Source of the DNA: a virus
Virus record (IMG/VR): IMGVR_UViG_3300045950_000112
Location: 1 to 24,948 of that record
Length of the DNA: 24,948 nucleotides
Direction: 5' to 3' (one strand)
This document shows positions 7,176 through 14,353 of this stretch, piece by piece. Positions within the stretch are counted from its first letter, which is position 1. Each line of letters begins with the position of its first letter. The position numbers and the translations under genes were made by a program. A model generated the notes under the pieces. The model made no database searches and was not told the origin of the DNA. It was given only the letters and a program-made list of their open reading frames with translations.

Positions 7176-7246
7176 ACGTTAACGGGGTCAGCCCCCGGCG
7201 TTAACATAGCGTTAATACCGCGTTACATGGGCGTTATTTTGCGTTA
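7176..7246 (-). repeat. Helically phased TAACGC repeat array
   Basis: On the plus strand GCGTTA begins at 7198, 7209, 7220, 7231 and 7241, and ACGTTA begins at 7176. Steps are therefore 22, 11, 11, 11 and 10 bases, so all six copies face the same side of the helix. Intervening bases are unrelated, so this is not a simple tandem duplication. The array ends 11 bases upstream of the candidate capsid-operon -35. It looks like a multi-site protein-binding or DNA-wrapping element. Confidence 0.72.
7178..7205 (-). other. Imperfect inverted repeat within the phased array
   Basis: GTTAACGGGG and CCCCGGCGTTAAC (plus strand) face each other across a short loop, pairing GTTAACG and GGG with a two-base bulge. 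Each arm ends in a GTTAAC palindrome. No U-tract follows on either strand, so it is more likely a DNA-binding dyad or promoter-proximal structure than a terminator. Confidence 0.45.
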
Positions 7247-7295
7247 CTAGATTTGGGTACGTGGGTGGGTAGGGGTGTGCCCGGCTACGAGGCTT

Positions 7296-7316
7296 GCAGG
7301 GCCGTATAGGCCCTGC
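7296..7316. other. 8-bp GC-rich hairpin downstream of the immunity gene
   Basis: GCAGGGCC (7296-7303) pairs perfectly with GGCCCTGC (7309-7316) across a five-base loop. It lies 19 bases after the DUF4926-like gene, so it could stabilise or end the upstream transcript. There is no U-tract, so it is not a classical intrinsic terminator. Confidence 0.45.
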
Positions 7317-7334
7317 TGCCAAATCATGGGTGCT

Positions 7335-7556
7335 TTATGGCTTACCGGCGGAGCCTATGCTGTGAACCAGCTCTAAATCGTCGGGACCGAACTCCTCCAG
7401 GACCAGGGTTTCTCCTTCCTGGTTGCTGAATTCCACTGTGTAGGCTTCATCCGGATGCCGAAACGCCATTACCACCGTTCCGGTGTCACCGCTTTTCAGT
7501 CCGTGCTCCGGAAAATCCCTGGTCAATCGTACCACATCAAGTTCCTCGAACTTCAT
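7335..7556 (-). CDS. DUF4926-like small protein, candidate immunity/antitoxin
   Basis: A 73-residue acidic protein matching the DUF4926 pattern: MKFEELDVVRLTRDFPEHGL, then KSGDTGTVV, a strand AYTVEFSNQEGET and a C-terminal LxPDDLEL-like end (FGPDDLELV). This SH3/KOW-like fold is typical of small proteins encoded beside toxins. The start ATG at 7556 overlaps the MuF gene stop by four bases (ATGA), so it is translationally coupled to the toxin-like head protein. The gene breaks the usual MuF-to-protease order of Mu-like phages, supporting a specialised role as immunity to the MuF C-terminal domain. The family match is good; the immunity role is inference. Confidence 0.75.
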   Translation of the reverse strand: MKFEELDVVRLTRDFPEHGLKSGDTGTVVMAFRHPDEAYTVEFSNQEGETLVLEEFGPDDLELVHSIGSAGKP

Positions 7557-8971
7557 TTCTTCACCTTCTTGGGAACGTAAGTGGTTACCAGATGGGGAAA
7601 GTCCTTATTTTCCCGAAAGATCCACGCCGTAACCACTTTAGCCGTTTTACCGCTTGGCCCCGTCAATTCCATGATTACCTCGTATTTGTCGCCATGTTTA
7701 CCTTTACCCTTGTAGACTGCGTCGTAATAGGGGAGGTTGCCCAGGATGTCCCTCTCCAAGCGCCCCGCTGTGTTCAGGTTATAACCAAGGACTTTTTCGA
7801 AAACCATCGCCTTATGTTTGCCGTCGGGATGGTTCTTATCCAGGGAATACTTCAACAGCTTCGGCGGGGCAATATAGGCCCGTTCCAGCCCCGGCAGCGG
7901 CTTTTCGGCCCATGGCCTTTCTCTGATTATACCACCCGGCGGCCCGGCGCTAAACCCTTTGTAGACATCATTATGCCAACGCTCCAGTTCGGGCTGGGCA
8001 GCCGGGTGCTGTGCCCATTCCTTGATCTTTTCGACCATTTCATCCGGCTGCGCGTGCACCGGCACCAGAAAGCTCATGGTGTTCGGGTGCGCCGGGTAAA
8101 CCGGCTCGTTGCCCGGAGCGTACACTCCCGGCCCCAGGCCGTCCTCATCGGCGGCCGCCAGTACGTCGCAGATGTCATAGATCCGATGCTGTGCCGAAAG
8201 ACAATACTTGATCCCGACGTAGGAGGGAGTGAGCCGTGCGGCGGCGATACTGGCCTGACCGAAAGCCGCCGTGGCCTCGGTGCGCGCCAGGCGCAGCGCC
8301 TCATAGCTAATATCCTTCGGCACCCGGCCCTTGAGGCGCTCCCACGCCTCGGGATAATCCCGCAGGAGCGTCCCGGCGCCGGCTTTGACGTATCGCTCCA
8401 ACATCCGGGCGGTCTTCACGGCGTCCTGGCCGATGGCCACCGATTCCTGCACAAGCCTGGTTAGTTGGGTGCCATAGTTCTCCCCGGCGCGCCAGATTCG
8501 ATCCGACACCTTTAGTCCCTTGAGGGTACGCTGCCACGCGGCTTCCACCGCCCGGGCGTTGACACGGGCGAACATGCTGTTAATGCCGCTTGCGGTCACC
8601 AGGGTGCTGCCCGCATCTTGGAAGAGAGTGGTCGTCACTCCTTTGGAGTAGGTCGTCCCGGCTTCGACCGCGCCGTGGATCTGCCGGCGCAACGCCGCAG
8701 TCAAATCGTCCGTCAGCTGGCCGGCCTCCAGCCGCAGCATCTTCTCCAGCTCTTCGAGCTGTTGTTTCCTGATGTAGCTTGAAGGGGCTTTAAGGACCAG
8801 TTTCCGTATCTCGTCGGCGACGCGGTCAGCGGACCGTGCGTAGACCTGCCTGATCTCCAGATCCTGTTTCAGGCGCAGCTCGATAAACTCCCGCCGGGCC
8901 TGCAGGAAACGCCGCTTGTACTCCTCGTTTCGGGTGGCGGCCGCGATCTGGTCGATCTCCCGCGGGCTCAT
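7553..8971 (-). CDS. MuF-type minor head protein with C-terminal toxin-like domain
   Basis: A 472-residue protein. Residues 1-210 are helical (head/portal-associated). The MuF core follows, with ALRLARTEATAAFGQASIAAAR, CLSAQHRIYDICDVLA, and YPAHPNTMSFLVPV, the Cys/His/His pattern typical of this family. MuF proteins sit inside the head and are delivered with DNA. Residues 374-472 form an extra domain (LDKNHPDGKHKAMVFEKVLGY ... YEVIMELTGPSGKTAKVVTAWIF ... HLVTTYV) that resembles DUF6883, a family seen at toxin C-termini. Overlaps the portal stop and the DUF4926 start by four bases each. The toxin call is by pattern, not test. Confidence 0.82.
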   Translation of the reverse strand: MSPREIDQIAAATRNEEYKRRFLQARREFIELRLKQDLEIRQVYARSADRVADEIRKLVLKAPSSYIRKQQLEELEKMLRLEAGQLTDDLTAALRRQIHGAVEAGTTYSKGVTTTLFQDAGSTLVTASGINSMFARVNARAVEAAWQRTLKGLKVSDRIWRAGENYGTQLTRLVQESVAIGQDAVKTARMLERYVKAGAGTLLRDYPEAWERLKGRVPKDISYEALRLARTEATAAFGQASIAAARLTPSYVGIKYCLSAQHRIYDICDVLAAADEDGLGPGVYAPGNEPVYPAHPNTMSFLVPVHAQPDEMVEKIKEWAQHPAAQPELERWHNDVYKGFSAGPPGGIIRERPWAEKPLPGLERAYIAPPKLLKYSLDKNHPDGKHKAMVFEKVLGYNLNTAGRLERDILGNLPYYDAVYKGKGKHGDKYEVIMELTGPSGKTAKVVTAWIFRENKDFPHLVTTYVPKKVKK

Positions 8972-10467
8972 TGCTTACCGCCAAGCTTGTCGATCATCGT
9001 TTTTTCATCCAGTAGACCTTCTGCGTCCTCCAACCGGGCTCTTTCGATTCGGTTCCTGATGATCCGTTCTCTTTCTCCCGGTTCATCATCCGCTTCGGAC
9101 TCATAACTGCGCATGGTGTCCACGTACCGACTGAGGAATTCGGCGGCCGCGTCATCGGAGAGGAACCCGCCCTGCACAGCGCGGTCCAAGGCGCTGGCGA
9201 CCTTCTCCAGGATCTCGGCCACCTCTTTTTCGTCGCGCGGGTCCACTTCGTTCCAGTCCAGTTCTGTGGCATAGGTTGAATAGGCTTTGCCCTCGGACTT
9301 GGCCGTCATCGCCAATACGATCCGGGCCACGAGCTGCCAAGGGTCCGCAAACTGATCGCGCTTGCGGGTTACCTTGCGCACCACGACCGGCATTTGCTCT
9401 TTGACGGATGACATAGAGCTGGGGGTATGCACACCAAAAACGAATTCCGGTGTCTCGCTGGTATCCACGATGCAGTAAAAAATCAGCTTCAGCAGGGCGA
9501 TGGTATCCCCAGTGGCGCTTTGCGCTTCCAGGAAGCCCGCATCTTCTTCGGACGAGAAGATGAGCAGTTCATGGCCGGACAGATTGATGGTGCCGCCCTT
9601 TTTCGCGAACTCCGCCGGCTCGGTGATGTTGAAATTGTTTCGCAGGAACGCGGCTACGTCTTTCAACTTCAGTTTCAGTCGAGGAGTGGAGTGCATCTTG
9701 GAGCCTTGGGCGGCGTGCAGCATCACATCATGATACAGCTTCAGAAAAGGTTCGACGGGCTCCAGCTCCGACCGGCCGAACACTGTTGTTTCGTCGCCCT
9801 CGTTCCGGAAATGGACGATGGGGATGAAGCCCCAAATGTTTTCTTCCGTTCCCGATCGCACTCCGGGGACCTGGTCACCGTCGATCTCAATGGTCCTGGC
9901 CTCGCGGGTAATCCGCTGAGTGACGGTCGCCTGTCTCTTGCTGCCGTGCTCGTCCGTCCATTTGTGCCGGGACTTTAGCACATATTCGTAAACATCGCCG
10001 GTGACCGGGTTCCGTTTGATCTCGCTGACCTGTTCCGGCGGGATGATGTGGCACACCAACCGGGTCTTCAGCTCCGGGTAAAGCTCTTTATCGGTTTCTT
10101 CCCGCGTAATCCAGACAAAGCAGTCTCCGTCACGCAGCGCATTACGGTGGGTTCTCTGCACCCGTGACCGGTTGGCGCCGAAGAATCCATCCAGCATCTT
10201 CTGGGCGTCGTCGTCCACCGAGAGGAAGCGGGGCACGCCCATGAACGCCACCAGCGTGTTGATGATGCCGCGCGCGAACCCGGCCCCCAGTTTATACTCA
10301 TCCCGGCTGTTTTCGTAAAGCTCCCGGGCCAGCTCGTAGTCCACCCGGCTGGAGTCCAGCTGGTAGACCGCATAGCCGCCGGTGGTCACCCCGAAGGGCA
10401 GGTACCCGCGCAGCCGGCTCATTTCGCCGATAGCCCGCTTGACCCGTCGTATCCAACTTCCGCGCAC
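8968..10467 (-). CDS. Portal protein
   Basis: A 499-residue protein of the size and composition of a phage portal, the dodecameric ring through which DNA enters the capsid. Start is GTG 10467 with GGTGG seven bases upstream. Visible pattern: N-terminal positive arm, a helix/loop with RDEYKLGAGFARGIINTLVAF, NALRDGDCFVWI, a wing region ending GFIPIVHFRNEGDETTVFGRS, then the long stem/crown helices (FLKLYHDVMLHAAQGSK) and 'SSMSSVKEQMPVV'. The C-terminus is acidic and helical. It follows the large terminase with a 27-base gap and overlaps the MuF gene by four bases, the conserved packaging order. Looks closer to the SPP1 gp6 type than to the DUF935 portal of Mu. Confidence 0.88.
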   Translation of the reverse strand: MRGSWIRRVKRAIGEMSRLRGYLPFGVTTGGYAVYQLDSSRVDYELARELYENSRDEYKLGAGFARGIINTLVAFMGVPRFLSVDDDAQKMLDGFFGANRSRVQRTHRNALRDGDCFVWITREETDKELYPELKTRLVCHIIPPEQVSEIKRNPVTGDVYEYVLKSRHKWTDEHGSKRQATVTQRITREARTIEIDGDQVPGVRSGTEENIWGFIPIVHFRNEGDETTVFGRSELEPVEPFLKLYHDVMLHAAQGSKMHSTPRLKLKLKDVAAFLRNNFNITEPAEFAKKGGTINLSGHELLIFSSEEDAGFLEAQSATGDTIALLKLIFYCIVDTSETPEFVFGVHTPSSMSSVKEQMPVVVRKVTRKRDQFADPWQLVARIVLAMTAKSEGKAYSTYATELDWNEVDPRDEKEVAEILEKVASALDRAVQGGFLSDDAAAEFLSRYVDTMRSYESEADDEPGERERIIRNRIERARLEDAEGLLDEKTMIDKLGGKQ

Positions 10468-10494
10468 ATTATCACCACCGCTTTACCCGCAGAT

Positions 10495-12060
10495 TTACCC
10501 GTAGATCCTGGCCCGGCGGAAGATCCCCATCAGCCCCGAATCCAGGGTGGATGCGTTCTTGCACAGGCTCCGGCAGCCCTCCAGGGCGTCCGGCCCGTCG
10601 TCGTAATCGGCCATGGGGAAATACTTGAGCTGTTCCAGCAGCCGGCGATGCCTGGGGTTGAACTTGATGTACTTGTTCTTGATATCCGGCTGCAGAGTCT
10701 GGATGCGCAGAACCTTGTCCCTGGACTGATAGACTTCTTCGATGGGCAGGTACAGCTTCTCACGGGCGCTGGCCTTGGCCAACTCTTCCTTCAAGAACCA
10801 CTGAAACTGGTTCGACTCGGAGCCGAACTTAGCATAACCCCGGCCGTAATCCCGGCGCAGCCAGCGCTCTTTCTCTAATATGTCGGCAATGATCCGGTCC
10901 GGGTGCCGCCGCTCAATATCGGCGTCCAAGACGTACATGTAGCCCGTTTGCGTGTCCAAGGCGACGGTAATGACCGCGGAAAAGTCCGATTTTTTGCTCT
11001 TGCCCAGAGACGGGTCTACAAAGCCGAAGAAGAGAAAGCCCTTGCCGAACTGCATCCCCACGGGGTTGAAGTAGTCAAACCACCCATCGTCAAAGAGGCA
11101 GTCTTCGGGGTTGATCGGTTCATTCTGCAGCTCCGAGTTGAAGCTGGCCTCGCCCTCGGACACCCGGGTCGCCATCAGGTCGTAATAACTGTTTTTCTCT
11201 TCCCAGAGCACTCTGGCGCCTTCCAACATGGCTTCACGATGCTCTTCAAAAAACCGTCGCGCATTCTCCTCACGGTCTTCGTCAAACAGGTCGGTGTAGA
11301 TCTCCTCCCACTGATCCCACAGCCCCTGGTTCTTGGCGAAGCTCAGTACCGCCTGGTATTTCCTGGTCCGGTAGGCCGGGTTCTTGAGCACTTTGGCCAG
11401 CAGGCTGTCGTAGTGCAGGAGGGTGCCGATGTAGATGATGTCCGTGTAGTCGTCGCCCGCTTTGGACACGGCCTTGTAGAACCAGTTCTCCAGCTTCTTG
11501 CGCTGCTCCGGCGTCCGGACGTTCTCGTCGTTTTCAATGTCGTCCAGGATGATCAAGTCCGGCCGCCAGTTCTTGTGCTTCCGGCCGCGGACCTTCTTGC
11601 CGGCGCCCAGGGCCTCGATCTTGATGCCGGTACTGGTCAACAGCACGTTACCCTTCCAGACCTTGCCTTCAAGTCGCCCAAAGTCCTCGATAACGCGCTC
11701 GTTTTCTTCCAGCTCTTCGCGTATGCTGGCCAGGAAGCCCTCGGCCTGTTCGCTGCTGTCCGAGATAATGAGGATATAGTGCTTGTAGCCATAGAGGATG
11801 GCGTGCAGCGTATTCTTGAACGTGAGCGTGGTGCTCTTGGCGTGCCCGCGCGGGGCGCCGACGGCTCGCCGGGTACCCGTTTCCGTGTCGATGACGCCTT
11901 CGAGCCAGATCTGATCCAGCTCCCGGTGAAATTCCGGCGACGGGCGAGAGAAGTAGTGGGGGAAATAAGCTTTGCCGAAGTAGTCCAGGTCCCGCTGCCC
12001 GCGGCGTTTTCTGTTCGAGTCGCCGCTGCGGCCTTGGACCAGGTCCTCAAGGATGCTCAT
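10495..12060 (-). CDS. terL: Terminase large subunit
   Basis: A 521-residue packaging motor. The ATPase half has a Walker A-like GAPRGHAKST (residues 68-77), a long P-loop helix, and Walker B LIILDDIE (169-176) followed by a coupling region. The nuclease half has FFGFVDPSLG (first acidic residue of an RNase H-type site), an HPDRIIADILEKE helix and a C-terminal DYDDGPDALEG motif with the final acidic residues. It packages DNA into proheads with the DUF3486-like small subunit at 13775-14353. Start ATG 12060 has a weak GGGGCGTGG upstream. Four late genes lie between the two terminase subunits, unlike the adjacent arrangement of many phages. Confidence 0.93.
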   Translation of the reverse strand: MSILEDLVQGRSGDSNRKRRGQRDLDYFGKAYFPHYFSRPSPEFHRELDQIWLEGVIDTETGTRRAVGAPRGHAKSTTLTFKNTLHAILYGYKHYILIISDSSEQAEGFLASIREELEENERVIEDFGRLEGKVWKGNVLLTSTGIKIEALGAGKKVRGRKHKNWRPDLIILDDIENDENVRTPEQRKKLENWFYKAVSKAGDDYTDIIYIGTLLHYDSLLAKVLKNPAYRTRKYQAVLSFAKNQGLWDQWEEIYTDLFDEDREENARRFFEEHREAMLEGARVLWEEKNSYYDLMATRVSEGEASFNSELQNEPINPEDCLFDDGWFDYFNPVGMQFGKGFLFFGFVDPSLGKSKKSDFSAVITVALDTQTGYMYVLDADIERRHPDRIIADILEKERWLRRDYGRGYAKFGSESNQFQWFLKEELAKASAREKLYLPIEEVYQSRDKVLRIQTLQPDIKNKYIKFNPRHRRLLEQLKYFPMADYDDGPDALEGCRSLCKNASTLDSGLMGIFRRARIYG

Positions 12061-12073
12061 GCCGCCACGCCCC

Positions 12074-12265
12074 TTATCTCCCTACCGCCTTGCCGTCCAC
12101 ATAACTCTCGCCGACTATGAAGGCGATGACCCCGCCGGTGATGGCGAAGTACGCCTCCCGGTCGACCGGGGCTCCCAGGATTTCGTTTAGCCCCACAAAT
12201 CCGAAGTTCGCCAGGGCTGCAAGGAACTTCCGGGACTTCAGCCGGTCAAAAAAGGGTCTTTGCAT
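12074..12265 (-). CDS. Small holin-like membrane protein
   Basis: A 63-residue protein with a basic N-terminus (FFDRLKSRKF) and two hydrophobic stretches, LAALANFGFVGLNEIL and AYFAITGGVIAFIVGESYV, separated by a short polar loop. This is the form of small two-helix holin or holin-like proteins seen in Firmicutes prophages, ending with the GESYVDGK motif I associate with them. It lies directly after the amidase gene (3-base gap) and before the terminase. It would form membrane lesions that let the amidase reach peptidoglycan. No experiment distinguishes it from the membrane protein on the other side of the amidase. Confidence 0.7.
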   Translation of the reverse strand: MQRPFFDRLKSRKFLAALANFGFVGLNEILGAPVDREAYFAITGGVIAFIVGESYVDGKAVGR

Positions 12266-12268
12266 AGC

Positions 12269-12910
12269 CTACACCCCCTTTGCGGGAACAATTACATCCA
12301 CCGTCTGCGTGGTCGCGTCCCAGTCGATGGTTGCCTGCGGAATCATCTCAATTACGCTCCGCAGCTGCACCCACTGGCTATCCAGCTGCATCTGGGTCCG
12401 CCCGTCCACGATCCGCGCCGGGATCTTCGTCCGCCGACCATTAAAGAGTACCGTGACGCCGGCACTGCCTGTCTCCAGCAACCCTTCCAATTCTGCCCAG
12501 GGGAACATCGACCCCGGGCAAGCCGTGACATCCACGTCTTTATGCCCGATCACCGGGATGTTGCCATATCGCCTCCGGATGTCCCCGATGAGCCAAGCCA
12601 GCGACTGCATCTGCTCCGGCGCCGGTCGCGCACTTGTAAAATCACCGGCCAGGGCGATACCGATTCCGTCAGCGTTTGCAACCGGCGCGTGGGCTCCCTG
12701 CATATGCTCGGGCCGGCCCCGCTCGATAACGCCACTGCGGCGGACCAGGTAGTGGTATCCAATCCCGGCCCACTTATTGTTCAGGTGCCACCGATGCACG
12801 GTAGCCGCCGAAACGTCCCCGGATGCGGTGTGGTGTACCACGATGCGCCGCGTGCTTGCCCGCGGGGGCAGAGCGCCATTAAATCTGATGCTCGTCTCTG
12901 TGATCTGCAC
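12269..12910 (-). CDS. N-acetylmuramoyl-L-alanine amidase (endolysin)
   Basis: A 213-residue lysin. The start is GTG 12910, chosen because GGAGG lies seven bases upstream; the frame continues to 12976 without a better site. Residues about 20-140 are an Amidase_2 domain: VVHHTASGD with zinc ligand His26 or 27, a GYHYLV strand, IGIALAGDF, and GHKDVDVTACPG with His123 and Cys131. Residues 150-213 form a beta-rich tail (VTVLFNGRR ... ARIVDGRTQM) like the copper amine oxidase N-terminal/stalk domain used for wall attachment. No signal peptide is visible, so release depends on a holin. It overlaps the upstream membrane protein gene by 32 bases. Confidence 0.9.
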   Translation of the reverse strand: MQITETSIRFNGALPPRASTRRIVVHHTASGDVSAATVHRWHLNNKWAGIGYHYLVRRSGVIERGRPEHMQGAHAPVANADGIGIALAGDFTSARPAPEQMQSLAWLIGDIRRRYGNIPVIGHKDVDVTACPGSMFPWAELEGLLETGSAGVTVLFNGRRTKIPARIVDGRTQMQLDSQWVQLRSVIEMIPQATIDWDATTQTVDVIVPAKGV

Positions 12911-13157
12911 GATAATCCCTCCTCGATTGATACGCATCCGTGCCCATCCGGGCCACCTCATGCACGAAGTAGCCACCCAGAATAATCTGGATCATCCGCC
13001 CCAACTGGTCCACCGCCCATTCTTCGCCGTATCCAAAATAACTGGCGATGATCATAGGCAGATAAACCAGCACAAAGGAGACCGCCAGACCGTCCTTAAA
13101 ACTGAACTGCCTGGGGGCGCTGAAGCGATCTTCTATTTTTTTCAGGTTCTCACCCAT
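12879..13157 (-). CDS. Membrane protein of the lysis cassette (holin candidate)
   Basis: A 92-residue protein from ATG 13157 (AAGGTGTG upstream). After a short polar N-terminus (MGENLKKIEDRF) it has two hydrophobic segments, LAVSFVLVYLPMIIASYFGY and a region around IQIILGGYFVHEVA, then a highly charged tail (SRRDYRADHRDEH). Two helices and a charged C-terminus are holin-like. Its end overlaps the amidase start by 32 bases, so the two are translationally linked. With the 63-residue protein it brackets the amidase; one may be the holin and the other a regulator. The start lies 20 bases after the long hairpin at 13178-13243. Confidence 0.7.
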   Translation of the reverse strand: MGENLKKIEDRFSAPRQFSFKDGLAVSFVLVYLPMIIASYFGYGEEWAVDQLGRMIQIILGGYFVHEVARMGTDAYQSRRDYRADHRDEHQI

Positions 13158-13177
13158 AAGCTCACACCTTGCCACAC

Positions 13178-13243
13178 AAAAGGGGCTGATTTTGGCCGCG
13201 CTACGCCATTTGGCCCTCATCGCGGCCAAAGTCAGTCCCTTTA
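13178..13243 (-). terminator. Long hairpin with U-tract after the NusG-like gene; possible switchable terminator
   Basis: The arms at 13178-13200 and 13221-13243 are complementary at 20 of 23 positions around a 20-base loop. Read on the minus strand the stem has an A-rich 5' base and ends in CCCCUUUU, a terminator-like form. The 5' arm segment TTTGGCC can alternatively pair with an inner GGCCAAA (13215-13209), giving a mutually exclusive smaller hairpin. In minus-strand RNA two internal positions are A-C mismatches, while in plus-strand RNA they are G-U pairs, so strand of action is not certain. It lies 42 bases after the NusG-like stop and just before the lysis genes. Confidence 0.65.
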
Positions 13244-13284
13244 ATATCCTCGCTCGAACTGCACCGCCGAAACAGGCGCGGTCC

Positions 13285-13782
13285 TTACTCGGACTTTTGC
13301 AACACGTTTACGCTCAACTCAATAATCTTGGGCTCGCCAAACAGTGGGATATTGACCTTCGCCCGGCCCTTCCGCCGATCCAACTTAATGATTTGGCCTT
13401 CTAAGCCCCGCAACGGTCCCGACACTATCCGGACCCCATCCCGCTCAAGCAAGGCAGTCGATACACCGATCAGTTCATCGTCCCGCACCAGGCCGAGTAC
13501 CCGATTCATCTCCGCCGGCTGCACCGGCTGCGGTTTGCCGGCGCCCAACACGCGGATTACGCCGCCAATTCCGGTGAGTGTGTAGTAGTCGTCCGGCTCC
13601 AAGGCTGTGCTTACGAACACATAGCCCGGGAAAAGACACCTGATGACCTGCCTTGTCACGCCGCGCCGCCGCTCCATCATCTGCCGGCGGGGGACCAGGG
13701 CGTGCATCCCCGCGTCCCGGACCCTGCGGCCGACCGCAACCTCCCGCGCCGTTTTGGTATGCAAGACATACCACTCAGCCAT
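13285..13782 (-). CDS. NusG paralogue, LoaP-like transcription antiterminator
   Basis: A 165-residue protein with the two NusG domains. The start ATG 13782 follows GGAGG by six bases; the longer frame to 13839 is rejected. Residues 1-98 are an NGN domain: WYVLHTKTAREVAVG, LVPRRQ, and the signature CLFPGYVFVSTAL (residues 49-61), then GGVIRVLG. Residues 114-165 are a KOW domain: GVRIVSGPLRGLEGQIIKLDRRKGRAKVNI. Such paralogues (LoaP, RfaH, TaA) ride on RNA polymerase and prevent termination at specific operons. Its place at the head of the lysis and packaging genes, followed by a long hairpin, suggests it controls late transcription. It overlaps the small terminase stop by eight bases. Confidence 0.85.
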   Translation of the reverse strand: MAEWYVLHTKTAREVAVGRRVRDAGMHALVPRRQMMERRRGVTRQVIRCLFPGYVFVSTALEPDDYYTLTGIGGVIRVLGAGKPQPVQPAEMNRVLGLVRDDELIGVSTALLERDGVRIVSGPLRGLEGQIIKLDRRKGRAKVNIPLFGEPKIIELSVNVLQKSE

Positions 13783-14353
13783 CCCTATCCTCCAAGCGGG
13801 AGACGATCTTTTCATCCAGCAGGCGGCAGATCTTCTCATGCAGATCAGGGTTGCGCTTCAGCTCCTTGGCCAGCTCATCCTTGACCTCCTGGACGGCTTG
13901 TTTGATCAGCCGGCCCTGCTCCGCCCGGAACTTCTCCTTGTGGACGATACTCCTCTGCAGGTAGACCAGGAGCCGCCCCACCTTGTCCAGGGGCATCCGG
14001 TCCCACTCATCTTCGGCTGTCGCCAGTCGCTCGGTCAGGGCATTGATCAAGATCGTCTCTGCGGCGTCCGAGGCCTCGATGTTCTGGTTCTCCTTAACAG
14101 TCTGGACCAGGAGCCGAGTCTTCTCGTATGCTTCCTTCAGCCGCCGGGCGGCCGCGTTCTTGTTCAGCGCATACCGTCCAACGCTGGATTTTGAGATCCG
14201 AAAGGCTCCATGCCCCCGTGATGTAATTTCGGCCGCGATCTGCTCGTAGGTATAGTTCACGTTGGCCAGCATCTCATCCAGCCGCGCACGTACATCTTCC
14301 GGGAGTTCGTCCACCCGGCTCTTGATTCGATGTCTCTCGCGTTCCTTGCCCAT
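13775..14353 (-). CDS. Terminase small subunit, DUF3486 / Mu gp27-like
   Basis: A 192-residue helical protein with the DUF3486 pattern: KSRVDELPEDVRARLDEML near the start, then a sequence YTYEQIAAEITSRGHGAF followed by the SKSSVGRYAL helix (residues about 54-63), then long charged helices. This family supplies the DNA-recognition subunit of terminase in Mu-like phages. Start ATG 14353 overlaps the previous stop. It ends eight bases inside the NusG-like gene. The C-terminus is acidic/basic and likely a coiled coil that binds the large subunit. Confidence 0.87.
   Translation of the reverse strand: MGKERERHRIKSRVDELPEDVRARLDEMLANVNYTYEQIAAEITSRGHGAFRISKSSVGRYALNKNAAARRLKEAYEKTRLLVQTVKENQNIEASDAAETILINALTERLATAEDEWDRMPLDKVGRLLVYLQRSIVHKEKFRAEQGRLIKQAVQEVKDELAKELKRNPDLHEKICRLLDEKIVSRLEDRDG

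Noticed and set aside
7296-7316. Intrinsic terminator after the immunity gene
   Set aside because: The stem is perfect but neither strand has a U-tract after it, so it is listed as a hairpin only.
10903-12120. Plus-strand 405-codon frame opposite the terminase
   Set aside because: Mirror frame of terminase codons; hydrophobic/low-complexity, no ribosome site, while the minus strand has Walker motifs.
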